In this document: one piece after another, positions 43,923 to 51,772 of the stretch
Layout of the letters: each line of letters opens with the position of its first letter
Position numbering within the stretch: position 1 is the first letter of the stretch
DNA from: Elusimicrobiota bacterium
GTDB taxonomy: Bacteria; Elusimicrobiota; Elusimicrobia; UBA1565; UBA9628
Length of the DNA: 64,000 nucleotides
Reading direction: 5' to 3'
Assembly: GCA_016218545.1 (NCBI GenBank)
Contig: JACRDQ010000036.1
Coordinates: 361,627-425,626, forward strand
Made by a program: the position numbers and the translations under genes
Notes under the pieces: model-generated
Told to the model about the DNA's origin: nothing
The model's input: only the letters and a program-made list of their open reading frames with translations
Databases searched by the model: none

Positions 43923-44474
43923 TCACTTACCCACCGGCCCCAGGAGCTGGGGGTCGGCCTGAGGGATGATGACCTGCGACACCAGCATCCCCTGGCTCAG
44001 GGCCGAGATGCCCGCGGCCACGGCCGAGCGCACGGCCCCTGGCTCGCCGGCCAGGGTGACGAGGCCCTTGCCGCCTCCGACCGAGGTCCGCACCTCGATG
44101 ACGTGGACCTGGGCGGCCTTGGCCGCGGCGTCCGCGGCCCGCACCGCGCTGATGGCCTCCTTGGTCTCGATGATGCCCAAGGCCTCGAGCTTCTCGACGG
44201 GAAGCCGCGTCTCCAGGGCCGCGAGGACCTGGGCGTGGATGTTCCGGATGATGACCTCGTCGATGAGCGCGCCTCCGGCCAGCTCGCGGCCCGCGCGCAG
44301 GGAGGACTCGACCTCCCCGACCGGGCCCGAGATGAGGACCGTGTACTTGCCGCGGGCGATGACCGCGGTCTTGACCAGGGTCACGGACGCCATCTTGCAC
44401 ATGGCGTCCGCGGCCTCGATGCCCTTGGCGATGGACGAGAGCTCCAGCATTCCGATGGCGATGTTGGCTTGCAT
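43923..44474 (-). CDS. BMC-T trimeric (tandem-domain) shell protein
   Basis: 183 residues with two BMC domains. The first (AIGMLELSSIAKGIEAADAM, then KYTVLISGPVGEVESSLRAG) and the second (ALGIIETKEAISAVRAADAA, KGLVTLAGEPGAVRSAVAAG) are arranged in tandem. Trimers of this type form pseudohexamers in the facets and often carry a larger or gated pore. No iron-sulphur Cys cluster of the PduT kind is evident, since the only Cys is in MCKMAS. It follows the aldehyde dehydrogenase gene after a 68-bp gap. Confidence 0.94.
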   Translation of the reverse strand: MQANIAIGMLELSSIAKGIEAADAMCKMASVTLVKTAVIARGKYTVLISGPVGEVESSLRAGRELAGGALIDEVIIRNIHAQVLAALETRLPVEKLEALGIIETKEAISAVRAADAAAKAAQVHVIEVRTSVGGGKGLVTLAGEPGAVRSAVAAGISALSQGMLVSQVIIPQADPQLLGPVGK

Positions 44475-44542
44475 ATGTTCTCCGAGGGCGCTAGCCCGAG
44501 GAGATCCGTTTCCTCAGGATCTTCCTTGTTCTTCCATGTCAT

Positions 44543-46033
44543 TCATGCTATCCGGAAATATCCCACCAGGCAGCAGTGCAGCGGCCGGGCGAAGTGCGAC
44601 GCCTTGGTGAGGCCGTCCCCGGTGGGCGTGCCGATGGTCATGGAGGCCCAGCCTTCTCCCATCCCCAGGCCGTAGAGGGTCGGCGCGTTCTTGACGAAGA
44701 TGGAGCACTGCATCCTGCGCGCCATCAGGGTGAGGCTGCGCACGTCGGTCGAGTACATGGCCGCGGTGTGGTGGTTCAAGCCCTCGGCCTCGTAGGCCAG
44801 CTCGACCGCCTTCTCCACGTCCGGGACGCTGGTGACCGGCAGGACCGGCATGAGCTGCTCGGTCCAGACGAGCGGGTGGTCGTTGGGGACCTCGGCCCAC
44901 AGGAGGCGCGTGGCCTGCGGCACCTCGATGCCCGCTCCCCGGGCGATGAGCGCGGCGTCGCGGCCCACGTAGTCGCGGTTCATGACCGGGTCCTTGCAGC
45001 CCCGGCCGCCCTCCTTGATGACGAGCCTGGTCACGGCCTCGGCCTGGGCAGGGCCGAGCTCGAAGGCCCGGGGGTCCCGGCGCATGGACTCCAGGAAGCG
45101 AGACCTGGCATCCTCCGTGACGATGACCTCCTTCTCCGCCGTGCACAGCACGTTGTTGTCGAAGCTCGCGCCGAAGATGACGTCCGAGGCGCACTTGGGG
45201 AACTCGGCGGTCCCGTCCACCACGACCGGCGGGTTGCCGGGCCCGGCCGCGATGGTCTTGCAGGTCTTGCCCGCGGTCATGGCGACCTTGACGATGGCCG
45301 GACCTCCGGTGACCATGTTGACGCTGGCCCCGGGGTGGGCGAGCAGGGCCTTGGTGGTCTCCTGGCTGGCCGTGGCGACCGTGGTGATGAGGCCCCCGGG
45401 CCCGCCCGCGGCCGCGATGGCCCGGGACAGGACCCTCATGGCGTCGGTGCACACCTTCACCGCGGCCGGGTGCGGGGCGAAGACGATCGCGTTGCCGGCG
45501 GCCAGGACCGAGATGGAGTTGTTGATGATGGTGGCCCCGGGATTGGTCGAAGGCGTGACCGCGGCCACGACCCCGTAGGGCGCGTGCTCCACCAGGGTCA
45601 GGCCCTTGTCTCCGGTGTAGGCCCGCGAGTCGAGGTCCTCCACGCCCGGGGTCCGCCGGGCGCAGATGAGGTTCTTCTGGAGCTTGTCCTCCACGCGGCC
45701 CATCTTCGTCTCTTCGACGGCCATCCGCGCCCAGCGCTCCGCGTTCTCGACGGCCGCGGCCCTCATGGCCGAGATGATCTTCGTCCTGGTCTCGAGCCCG
45801 AGCCCGTGGAACGCCTTCTGAGCCCGGGCGGCCGCGGCCACGGCGGCGTCCACGCTCGGGTAGGCGACCCCGTCGCGGTCTCCGTCCTGCCGGCCTCCGG
45901 CCGCTTCCTCGCCGACCCGCGTGGCGGGCCCCCCGGCTCGGTCGCCCGAGGCCAGGGCGGCGCGAAGCCCCTCGTTGGACTCCAGGCGCCTCAAGACCTC
46001 TCCTACGATGGCGGCTATCTCATCTTTCTGCAT
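44543..46033 (-). CDS. CoA-acylating aldehyde dehydrogenase with encapsulation peptide
   Basis: 496 residues of the PduP/EutE family: oxidises an aldehyde with NAD and CoA to acyl-CoA, here most likely acetaldehyde to acetyl-CoA. Residues 1-18 (MQKDEIAAIVGEVLRRLE) are the targeting helix, followed by a linker with the same GDRAGG motif as DeoC. The core has APYGVVAAVTPSTNP, the Rossmann GNAIVFAPHPAA, the nucleophilic Cys in DNNVLCTAEKEV and a C-terminal MGEGWASMTIGTPTGDGLT. No alcohol dehydrogenase is in the operon, so internal NAD recycling is unexplained. Confidence 0.96.
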   Translation of the reverse strand: MQKDEIAAIVGEVLRRLESNEGLRAALASGDRAGGPATRVGEEAAGGRQDGDRDGVAYPSVDAAVAAAARAQKAFHGLGLETRTKIISAMRAAAVENAERWARMAVEETKMGRVEDKLQKNLICARRTPGVEDLDSRAYTGDKGLTLVEHAPYGVVAAVTPSTNPGATIINNSISVLAAGNAIVFAPHPAAVKVCTDAMRVLSRAIAAAGGPGGLITTVATASQETTKALLAHPGASVNMVTGGPAIVKVAMTAGKTCKTIAAGPGNPPVVVDGTAEFPKCASDVIFGASFDNNVLCTAEKEVIVTEDARSRFLESMRRDPRAFELGPAQAEAVTRLVIKEGGRGCKDPVMNRDYVGRDAALIARGAGIEVPQATRLLWAEVPNDHPLVWTEQLMPVLPVTSVPDVEKAVELAYEAEGLNHHTAAMYSTDVRSLTLMARRMQCSIFVKNAPTLYGLGMGEGWASMTIGTPTGDGLTKASHFARPLHCCLVGYFRIA

Positions 46034-46090
46034 GTCGTCTCCCCTCGGCCCCCCGGGCCGTCGCCCGGCCCGGGGTTCCGGAGCATGGAG

Positions 46091-46378
46091 CTACTTCTTG
46101 AAGACCGTCGTCCCGCCCTGCTCGATGCTGTCAACGATGGCGAAGATGACCGCGTCGACAGGGTTGTCCTTCGTCCGCGACGTCTGCCTGGCGCTCGACC
46201 CCTGCACCAGCAGGACGAGCTCGCCCTCGCCCGCGCCGACCGAGTCCACGGCCACCAGGGGAGTCCCCTTGGCCTGGCCGGCGACGTCCACCGGCTGGAC
46301 CAGCATCAGCTTGGCTCCGACGAGCTTCTCGTCCTTGGCGGTGCAGACGACGTTGCCCGTGACCCGAGCGAAGATCAT
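46091..46378 (-). CDS. BMC-P pentameric vertex protein
   Basis: 95 residues from ATG 46378, which has GGGAGGC upstream; an in-frame ATG at 46396 lies inside the hairpin and is less likely. Pattern: MIFARVTGNVVCTAKDEKL, KLMLVQPVDVAG, AVDSVGAGEGELVLLVQGSS and VDAVIFAIVDSIEQGG, as in EutN/CcmL proteins. It is the first vertex gene of the operon, between BMC-H and the aldehyde dehydrogenase. Confidence 0.93.
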   Translation of the reverse strand: MIFARVTGNVVCTAKDEKLVGAKLMLVQPVDVAGQAKGTPLVAVDSVGAGEGELVLLVQGSSARQTSRTKDNPVDAVIFAIVDSIEQGGTTVFKK

Positions 46379-46385
46379 GCTGCCT

Positions 46386-46404
46386 GCCTCCCCCACGGGG
46401 AGGC
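46386..46404 (-). repeat. Hairpin overlapping the ribosome binding site of a BMC-P gene
   Basis: Eight-base arms GCCTCCCC/GGGGAGGC with a 3-nt loop. On the minus strand the second arm includes the Shine-Dalgarno GGGAGGC for ATG 46378, so pairing would hide it. Confidence 0.7.
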
Positions 46405-46444
46405 GAGCAGCCGTGGGGGCTCTTGCCGTTTCATGGGTGTCTCC

Positions 46445-46741
46445 TTACTTCTTCCGGTTCAAAGTCTCCGGCAGGGAGATGGGCATCTTGCCCTCGAGGT
46501 CGGGGTGCGGCTGCGGGATGACGTGCACCGCCACGAGCTCGCCGACCTTCTGCGCCGCGGCGGCCCCGGCGTCGCACGACGCCTTGCAGGCGGCGACCTC
46601 TCCGCGGAACAGGATCGTCACCAAGCCCGTCCCCACCTTCTCATAGCCCACGAGCCGGACGTCCGCGGCCTTGACCGCGGCGTCGGCCGCCTCGATGCTG
46701 GCGACCAGCCCGCGAGTCTCGATCATTCCCAGTGCCATCAT
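46445..46741 (-). CDS. BMC-H hexameric shell protein
   Basis: 98 residues of the PduA/EutM type: [40 protein letters not shown] and [20 protein letters not shown]. Two consecutive ATG codons (46741 and 46738) are possible starts, with a GGAGGAGGAG site just upstream. A pair of Cys residues ([10 protein letters not shown]) distinguishes it from the BMC-H at 41256-41555. Shell facet component. Confidence 0.95.
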   Translation of the reverse strand: MMALGMIETRGLVASIEAADAAVKAADVRLVGYEKVGTGLVTILFRGEVAACKASCDAGAAAAQKVGELVAVHVIPQPHPDLEGKMPISLPETLNRKK

Positions 46742-46800
46742 TTTCTCCTCCTCCTTTAGAAACTATGGTCTCGGCCGCTTGCCTCGACCATTTCCTCGCC

Positions 46801-47439
46801 TCATACGATGTACGCGACGTCTCCCGTCTTCACCCACGCGGCATTGGCCTCGTCGGTGTCCACATGGAACTCCAAAGCGAAAAGGTCCGAGACGCGCGCG
46901 ACCACGTTCTCGAAGACCACGGGGCGCAGCGCGGGACCGCCGACGCGCACCCGCACGACCTCGTTGTCCTTGAGGCCCAGCCTCGCCGCGTCCGAGGTGT
47001 GGACGTGGAGGTGCCGCTGGGCGATGATGACCGAGCCCGGCGCCTCCACGGACCCCGCGGGCCCGAGCAGGCGCACCCCGGCCGCGGCGTCGAGGCTGCC
47101 GGACTGGCGCAGGGGCGGGTCGATGCCGAGGGTCCGGGCGTCGGTCAGGGAGACCTCGATCTGGGTCTTGGAGCGCGCAGGCCCCAGGACGCGCACGCCC
47201 TTGACCCTTCCCTTGGGCCCCTCGAGGTCCACGGTCCGGCTCGAGGCGAACTGCCCGGGCTGGCCCAGGGGCCTCAACACGCCCATGACGGCCCCGGACC
47301 CGAACAGGGACTCGAAGTGGGCGGCTGAGAGGTGCAGGTGGCGGTTCGACACCCCCACCGTGATGGGGATTCCGGAACGCGTCAAACGCCGGGAGATCTC
47401 GTCGGCGATGCCGGCCGCGAGCCCCGGCTGGAAGGCCAT
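46801..47439 (-). CDS. pduL: PduL-type phosphotransacylase
   Basis: Converts acetyl-CoA and phosphate to acetyl-phosphate and CoA, recycling CoA inside the compartment. The 212 residues contain the two PduL zinc-binding blocks VGVSNRHLHLSAAHF and IIAQRHLHVHTSDAARLGL. The N-terminus (GLAAGIADEISRRLTR) could act as a targeting helix. The start at ATG 47439 has GGAGGG 8 nt upstream, and that site is the 3' arm of a perfect 10-bp hairpin, so translation may be regulated. It is the second gene of the operon after tpiA. Confidence 0.94.
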   Translation of the reverse strand: MAFQPGLAAGIADEISRRLTRSGIPITVGVSNRHLHLSAAHFESLFGSGAVMGVLRPLGQPGQFASSRTVDLEGPKGRVKGVRVLGPARSKTQIEVSLTDARTLGIDPPLRQSGSLDAAAGVRLLGPAGSVEAPGSVIIAQRHLHVHTSDAARLGLKDNEVVRVRVGGPALRPVVFENVVARVSDLFALEFHVDTDEANAAWVKTGDVAYIV

Positions 47440-47443
47440 GTCA

Positions 47444-47468
47444 GCGTCCCTCCCCGCGGGAGGGACGC
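47444..47468 (-). promoter_or_regulatory. Hairpin sequestering the pduL ribosome binding site
   Basis: Perfect 10-bp arms GCGTCCCTCC/GGAGGGACGC around a 5-nt loop. The GGAGGG in the second arm is the only plausible Shine-Dalgarno for pduL (ATG 47439), so the structure could reduce translation. No U-tract follows, so it is not a terminator. Confidence 0.65.
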
Positions 47469-47496
47469 TCTGGTCCGGTGGGGCGGGATCGTTTCA

Positions 47497-48285
47497 CTAA
47501 GCCTTCCTTTCCATCCCCGCCTGCGTCTTGAACTGGATGATGCGCACGAAGTTGGCGGCCTTGAGGCTCTCGCCGCCCACGAGCGCGCCGTCGAGGTCAG
47601 GCTCGGCCATGAGGCTGTCGATATTGTCAGCCTTGACCGAGCCGCCGTAGAGGATGCGCATGCCGGCCGCGAGCTTCTCGTCGATGGCCCGGGCCACGAG
47701 CTTGCGGATGAAGGTGTGGCTGTCCTGGGCCTGGGCGGGCGCGGCGGTCTTGCCCGTGCCGATGGCCCAGACGGGCTCGTAGGCCACCACGACCGTGCCG
47801 AGCTCGGCCGGAGAGAAGCCCGCGAACGCTCCCCGCACCTGCGTCTCGATGACCCGGTAGGTCTTCTGCGCCTCGCGCTCGTCGAGGGTCTCTCCCACGC
47901 ACACGATGGGCACGAGACCCGCGCCCAAGGCGGCCTTGAGCTTCTTGTTGACCGTCTCGTCGGTCTCGCCGAAGCAGCGGCGCCTCTCGCTGTGGCCGAT
48001 GACCACGGTCCTGCAGCCCGCGTCTGCGAGCTGGCGGGCCGAGACCTCGCCGGTGAAGGCGCCCTGCGCCTCCCAGTGGAGGTCCTGGCCGCCCACGAGC
48101 ACGGAGCTCCCCTGGACCGCGCCTGCCACCACGGTGATGGCGGTGAAGGGCACGCAGAGGGCGACGTCGGGGCCATTTTGGCCGCACCCGGAGCGGACTT
48201 CTTTGGCGAGCGCCAACGATTCCGCGAGCGTCAAGTGCATCTTCCAGTTCCCGGCGATGAACGGCTTGCGGAGAGGCGAAGTCAT
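47497..48285 (-). CDS. tpiA: Triosephosphate isomerase
   Basis: Interconverts glyceraldehyde-3-phosphate and dihydroxyacetone phosphate. The 262-residue protein starts at ATG 48285 (PFIAGNWKMHLTLAESL) with GAGGA 10 nt upstream; further in-frame starts at 48303 and 48324 would lie inside the leader or operator. Catalytic blocks: GNWKMH (Lys), VVIGHSERRRCFGETDE (His), YEPVWAIGTGKTA (Glu) and ILYGGSVKADNI. It heads the microcompartment operon, where it would process the glyceraldehyde-3-phosphate released by DeoC. No targeting helix is evident, so it may act in the cytosol. It might also be the only tpiA of the genome. Confidence 0.95.
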   Translation of the reverse strand: MTSPLRKPFIAGNWKMHLTLAESLALAKEVRSGCGQNGPDVALCVPFTAITVVAGAVQGSSVLVGGQDLHWEAQGAFTGEVSARQLADAGCRTVVIGHSERRRCFGETDETVNKKLKAALGAGLVPIVCVGETLDEREAQKTYRVIETQVRGAFAGFSPAELGTVVVAYEPVWAIGTGKTAAPAQAQDSHTFIRKLVARAIDEKLAAGMRILYGGSVKADNIDSLMAEPDLDGALVGGESLKAANFVRIIQFKTQAGMERKA

Positions 48286-48304
48286 GACCGCTGAATCCTC
48301 CATT

Positions 48305-48323
48305 TGTGGCCTATTTGGCCACA
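48305..48323 (-). promoter_or_regulatory. Palindromic operator of the microcompartment operon
   Basis: TGTGGCC, 5 nt, GGCCACA: perfect 7-bp arms, located about 6-24 nt downstream of the predicted transcription start and upstream of the tpiA start. A repressor bound here would block elongation or initiation. An identical-arm, identical-spacing copy occurs at 49572-49590. Confidence 0.75.
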
Positions 48324-48335
48324 TCCATCAACCTC

Positions 48336-48364
48336 ATTATACCTTCACTTCCCTCTCTTGTCAA
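48336..48364 (-). promoter_or_regulatory. Consensus sigma70 promoter of the microcompartment operon
   Basis: TTGACA (48364-48359), 17-nt spacer, TATAAT (48341-48336): both boxes match the consensus exactly. Such a strong promoter next to an operator suggests tight negative control. Confidence 0.92.
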
Positions 48365-48436
48365 CAGTCTATTTCTTCCCGCCTCCAGGCGAGCGCGTAC
48401 CCGACAGACCAGCCTGAGGCGCTCGGGCCCGGAGGA

Positions 48437-49030
48437 TCAGTATTGGGAGAGGGGCAGGACGAGCTCGCGCATGGTGCCGGGGTGGTAGTCTTCCTTGAAG
48501 GGAGACTGCGGCCCGCGCTTGACCCGGACCGGCACCACCTTGGCCCTGCGCGCCTCGCTGACGTCCGTATCCGAGTCGCCGAAGAACAGGACGAAGTTCC
48601 CCTCCTCGAGATGCTTGCCCCTCCCGGCTCCCTCGCCCGTGAAGACGAAGCGCTGTCCCGGGACCAGCCGGCGCCACTCCTTCCTCAGCGCGTCCCCGTC
48701 GGTGTCCGGCCTGGCCGCCAGGATCGCCACCCTGAACCCGAGGGCGCGGAAGAGCCACGCCAGGGACACGGGCACGACCTTGGGCCTCTCGAGGTCATAG
48801 GACCGGTTGAGCACGGACCAGAACTGCGGACCCAGGGCCTGGGGAGAGGAGGCCATGGCCTTCTCGTAGGCGGGCATGGAGGAGACCAGGGTGTCGTCGT
48901 AGTCGAAGGCCACCCCGAGCTTGGCGATGGTGACCAGGCTGAAGACCAGGCCCCAGATCATGAGGAGCCCGACGGTCCGCTTGACCAGCGTCCACCAGTA
49001 TTCGACCTCGGCCTTGGCTTTCTGGAGCAT
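48437..49030 (-). CDS. Class B (AphA-like) HAD acid phosphatase, membrane-anchored
   Basis: 197 residues. A hydrophobic N-terminal helix (TVGLLMIWGLVFSLVTIA) leads directly into HAD motif I VAFDYDDTLVSSMP. Motif II/III region AILAARPDTDGDALRKEW and motif IV FFGDSDTDVSEARRAK follow, in the order and with the spacing of AphA-type phosphatases, and the C-terminus (GPQSPFKEDYHPGTMREL) resembles theirs. Such enzymes dephosphorylate nucleotides and other monoesters outside the cytoplasm. It is next to the UshA-like nucleotidase (4-bp gap) and upstream of the microcompartment promoter. Confidence 0.85.
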   Translation of the reverse strand: MLQKAKAEVEYWWTLVKRTVGLLMIWGLVFSLVTIAKLGVAFDYDDTLVSSMPAYEKAMASSPQALGPQFWSVLNRSYDLERPKVVPVSLAWLFRALGFRVAILAARPDTDGDALRKEWRRLVPGQRFVFTGEGAGRGKHLEEGNFVLFFGDSDTDVSEARRAKVVPVRVKRGPQSPFKEDYHPGTMRELVLPLSQY

Positions 49031-49034
49031 GGTT

Positions 49035-50549
49035 TCAGCCTCCCTTCACCTGGATGCGGCCCTGGGCCGGGGCCGTGATGGTCCCCTGTTTCCTGGCGCA
49101 TTGATCGAGGATGTCGCGGAGCAGCTTGTAGGTGAACTCCTTCTTCTGCACGGAGCGGAAGGTGTCGTAGCCGTCTCCTCCCTCTGCGATGAAATCCACG
49201 GTGGACACCGTGTAGCTGCCCGCGTCCATGAGGTTCTCGTCTCCGACCGTGGCCGAGACGAGACGCTCCCCCTTGGGCCTGGAGAGGTCGTAGACCGTGG
49301 TCATCCCCGAGACCTGCATGTACCCCTTGCCCCCGGCTCCGCGCTCGAGCACGTCGCGGACCTGGCTGCCGGTCATGCTCATGTTCACCATGCTGTTCTC
49401 AAAAGGCATGATGTTGAAGATTTCCCGCATGGTGACGGGCCCGGCAGCGATGCTCGCCCTGATGCCGCCCAGGTTCTGGAACACGATCTCGGTCTTGGTC
49501 CAGTCCCTGGCGCAATCCGTCATCCAGTCTCCCATGGGCGATTCCTTCATGTTCCGGTGGTGAGGAACCGGTGTGGCCGCTGTGGCCACAATAACCTCCA
49601 GGGCATTTCCAATCTCATCTACGTACTTCTGGACGACCTTCGCCACCTCGGGGTCCTGGCCGTACTCATCCTCCCACAGTTCGACATGTTTGTCTGAAGA
49701 TGCAATGACTTTTTTTGTATCCGGGTCGATCTCAAGCAAGGTCCTGCCAGCAATAGACAAATTGGCCCCAGCCTGGGTGATGAGGGTGCCGTAAGTCGCA
49801 TCCCTGACCGGCTCCTTCAAAAACGTGTGGGAGTGCCCGCCCACGATGAGGTCGATGCCCGGGACCGAGGCAGCGAGGGTCTGGTCGCCCTCGAAAGGAG
49901 CCCGCTCCGGGGTCTCGAAACCCAGATGGCTGAGCGCGATGATGACCGTGGCCCCCTCATCCTTGAGGGCTGCCACCGCCTTCTTGGCCTCGTCGACCTC
50001 CCGTCGGAACTCGAGGCCCTGGATCTGCTTGGGGAGCACGAGCCCGCCCATCTTCGTGGTGAGCAGGCCGAAGATGCCGATCTTGACTCCTCCGATCTTC
50101 TTGACGATCCAAGGCTTGAGGAAATCCACCCTCTTGCCGGTCTTGGCATCGTAGGTGTTGCAGCCGACGACAGGAACCCTCATCCCCTTGACGAGGCTTT
50201 TGACATTGTCCACCCCGAAGTCGAACTCATGGTTCCCAAGAGCAATGGCGTCGTAACCCATGGCATTGTAGATCTCCACCATGACCTTGCCCTTGGAAAG
50301 CGTGCCCTCGGGCGTCCCTTGGTACCAATCCCCGGCATCGAGGAGGATGCGCGGTTCCTTCTCCCTTTCCATCGCCCTGGCCAGGACAGCGGCCCCTCCC
50401 ACCATCCTCTTTGGGTCAGCGGCGTTGAAAGCGGCTTCCCTGGGCATGATCCAGCCGTGGACATCATTGGTATGCCACACCGCGATGCGGATGTTCTCAG
50501 CCCAGGAATTGGCTGATAAAGCCAGCAAAACAAATAGTAATTTAATCAT
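49035..50549 (-). CDS. UshA-family 5'-nucleotidase, exported
   Basis: 504 residues with a signal peptide (KLLFVLLALSANSWA). The metallophosphoesterase domain has IAVWHTNDVHGWI (DxH), LLDAGDWYQGTP (GD), ALGNHEFDFG (GNHE), ALSHLGFETP and VGGHSHTF (GHxH), and the C-terminal 5'-nucleotidase domain includes QNLGGIRASIAAGPVT and DFIAEGGDGYDTF, the substrate-binding stretch. It should hydrolyse extracellular nucleotides (or related compounds) in the periplasm to nucleosides. Its start overlaps the PhoU-like gene by 8 bp. A copy of the microcompartment operator palindrome lies inside it. Confidence 0.93.
   Translation of the reverse strand: MIKLLFVLLALSANSWAENIRIAVWHTNDVHGWIMPREAAFNAADPKRMVGGAAVLARAMEREKEPRILLDAGDWYQGTPEGTLSKGKVMVEIYNAMGYDAIALGNHEFDFGVDNVKSLVKGMRVPVVGCNTYDAKTGKRVDFLKPWIVKKIGGVKIGIFGLLTTKMGGLVLPKQIQGLEFRREVDEAKKAVAALKDEGATVIIALSHLGFETPERAPFEGDQTLAASVPGIDLIVGGHSHTFLKEPVRDATYGTLITQAGANLSIAGRTLLEIDPDTKKVIASSDKHVELWEDEYGQDPEVAKVVQKYVDEIGNALEVIVATAATPVPHHRNMKESPMGDWMTDCARDWTKTEIVFQNLGGIRASIAAGPVTMREIFNIMPFENSMVNMSMTGSQVRDVLERGAGGKGYMQVSGMTTVYDLSRPKGERLVSATVGDENLMDAGSYTVSTVDFIAEGGDGYDTFRSVQKKEFTYKLLRDILDQCARKQGTITAPAQGRIQVKGG
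49572..49590 (-). promoter_or_regulatory. Second copy of the TGTGGCC-N5-GGCCACA palindrome
   Basis: Same arms and same 5-nt spacing as the operator at 48305-48323, but inside the nucleotidase coding region, where it encodes an Ala/Thr-rich VATAAT stretch. It may be an auxiliary repressor site about 1.27 kb upstream of the primary one, or a coincidence. Confidence 0.4.
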
Positions 50550-51111
50550 TCTTCACCGCTGCCAGCTCCCCTATCAGGTCCGCCGCCTGATGGATCTCAT
50601 CAGCGGACCTGGAGAAGCGGACGAACGTCTCCTTGAATTTGATGCTGTCTACCGTGTTCGGCATCTCCAGGGCCTGCTTGACCGCCTCGCTTGCCAGCCT
50701 GGAGGCTTGTTGGCAATGGCGCTTGGCATCCAGGACCAGGTCCACACAGCCCTGGCCCCCTCCCCTGGTCAAGGCACGGAAGGAACGTTCCAGGGCCTGG
50801 GCAGCTTCGCAGAGAGGCTCGAAAGCCCCGGACAACCGCCGCCCGGCAGGGACCTGGAAAAGCTGGCACTCCTCAACCGCCTTTCCAACCTGGACCGCGG
50901 CCTCGGAGAGATGCCTCGAGACCGTCAGCATTTCCTCGCGGTCATCCCGGCTTGCGCCGGAGCGGACCGCTCCGGCCTTGGCGCGGCAGGCCTCCGCATG
51001 CTCGCGGACCACTCCAGCCTGAGCCTGCGAAGGCTCGGAGAAGAAACGGGCCGCGGCGACGGCGAGCGCGGAAAGCGCGTGCGCCTGCTCGAGCCTAGGA
51101 TCGCCCAGCAT
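50542..51111 (-). CDS. PhoU/DUF47-like helical protein
   Basis: 189 residues, almost entirely helical and Ala/Glu-rich, without signal peptide. The C-terminus (FKETFVRFSRSADEIHQAAD, then LIGELAAVKND) recalls the last helix of DUF47/PhoU-type proteins, which regulate phosphate transport. The earlier stretch AVEECQLFQVPAGRRLSGAF is less typical. It overlaps the nucleotidase gene by 8 bp, so a link to phosphate released by that enzyme is plausible. The family call is by pattern only. Confidence 0.6.
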   Translation of the reverse strand: MLGDPRLEQAHALSALAVAAARFFSEPSQAQAGVVREHAEACRAKAGAVRSGASRDDREEMLTVSRHLSEAAVQVGKAVEECQLFQVPAGRRLSGAFEPLCEAAQALERSFRALTRGGGQGCVDLVLDAKRHCQQASRLASEAVKQALEMPNTVDSIKFKETFVRFSRSADEIHQAADLIGELAAVKND

Positions 51112-51139
51112 GACTGCGGGATTATAGCTTAGAGCAGGG

Positions 51140-51772
51140 TCAACGGGCGAGCTTGAGCAGGGAAACGACCTCCGCGTCCGGGGTGGGAGAGAAGTCCTCG
51201 TAATGGGCGCCCACGGCGGTGAAGTCCTCGGGCCGGAAGAGGCAGACGACCTCCGCGGCCAGGCCCTTCAGGCACGCGAGGCCCTCGGGCGAGGCGACCG
51301 GCACGGCCGCCACGACCTTGCCCGCCTTGAGCAGGGCCAGGGCCTCGAGCGCGGCTTTCATGGACATGCCCGTGGCCAGGCCGTCATCGGCCACGACCAC
51401 GGTCCTGGAGGCGAGGTCAGGGAAGGGCCTCCCCTGCCGGAACAGACTGTCCTGCCTCCTGGCCTCGACGCGCGCGGCCGCGACCTCCCGGTCCAGGTAG
51501 GCCTTGGTCACACCGAGCCTCTTGATGAGGGACTGATAGAGGATGGGCGGCTCAAGCCCCATGCCGATGCTCCCCACGGCCAGCTCCGGCTGGCCAGGGG
51601 CTCCGAGCTTGCGCACGACCAAGACGTCCAGGGGCGCCGCCAGGGCCTTGGCGATCTCGTAAGCGACCGGGACCCCTCCTCTCGGCAGACCGAGCACCAG
51701 CGGGCGCTCGCCGGATAAGTGCTTGAGGCGCTCGGCCAGCCTGCGGCCGGCCTCTTGGCGGTCGCGGAACAT
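51140..51772 (-). CDS. Phosphoribosyltransferase-family protein
   Basis: 210 residues from ATG 51772, which overlaps the preceding methyltransferase stop by one base. It has the type I PRTase fold: LVLGLPRGGVPVAYEIAKAL, the flexible-loop region LDVLVVRKLGAPGQPELAVG, and the PRPP-binding motif VVVADDGLATGMSMKAALEA. Close relatives are annotated as predicted phosphoribosyltransferases and are often fused to or next to dienelactone hydrolases, with unknown substrate. The tail DFTAVGAHYEDFSPTPDAEV is typical of that subgroup. Confidence 0.9.
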   Translation of the reverse strand: MFRDRQEAGRRLAERLKHLSGERPLVLGLPRGGVPVAYEIAKALAAPLDVLVVRKLGAPGQPELAVGSIGMGLEPPILYQSLIKRLGVTKAYLDREVAAARVEARRQDSLFRQGRPFPDLASRTVVVADDGLATGMSMKAALEALALLKAGKVVAAVPVASPEGLACLKGLAAEVVCLFRPEDFTAVGAHYEDFSPTPDAEVVSLLKLAR

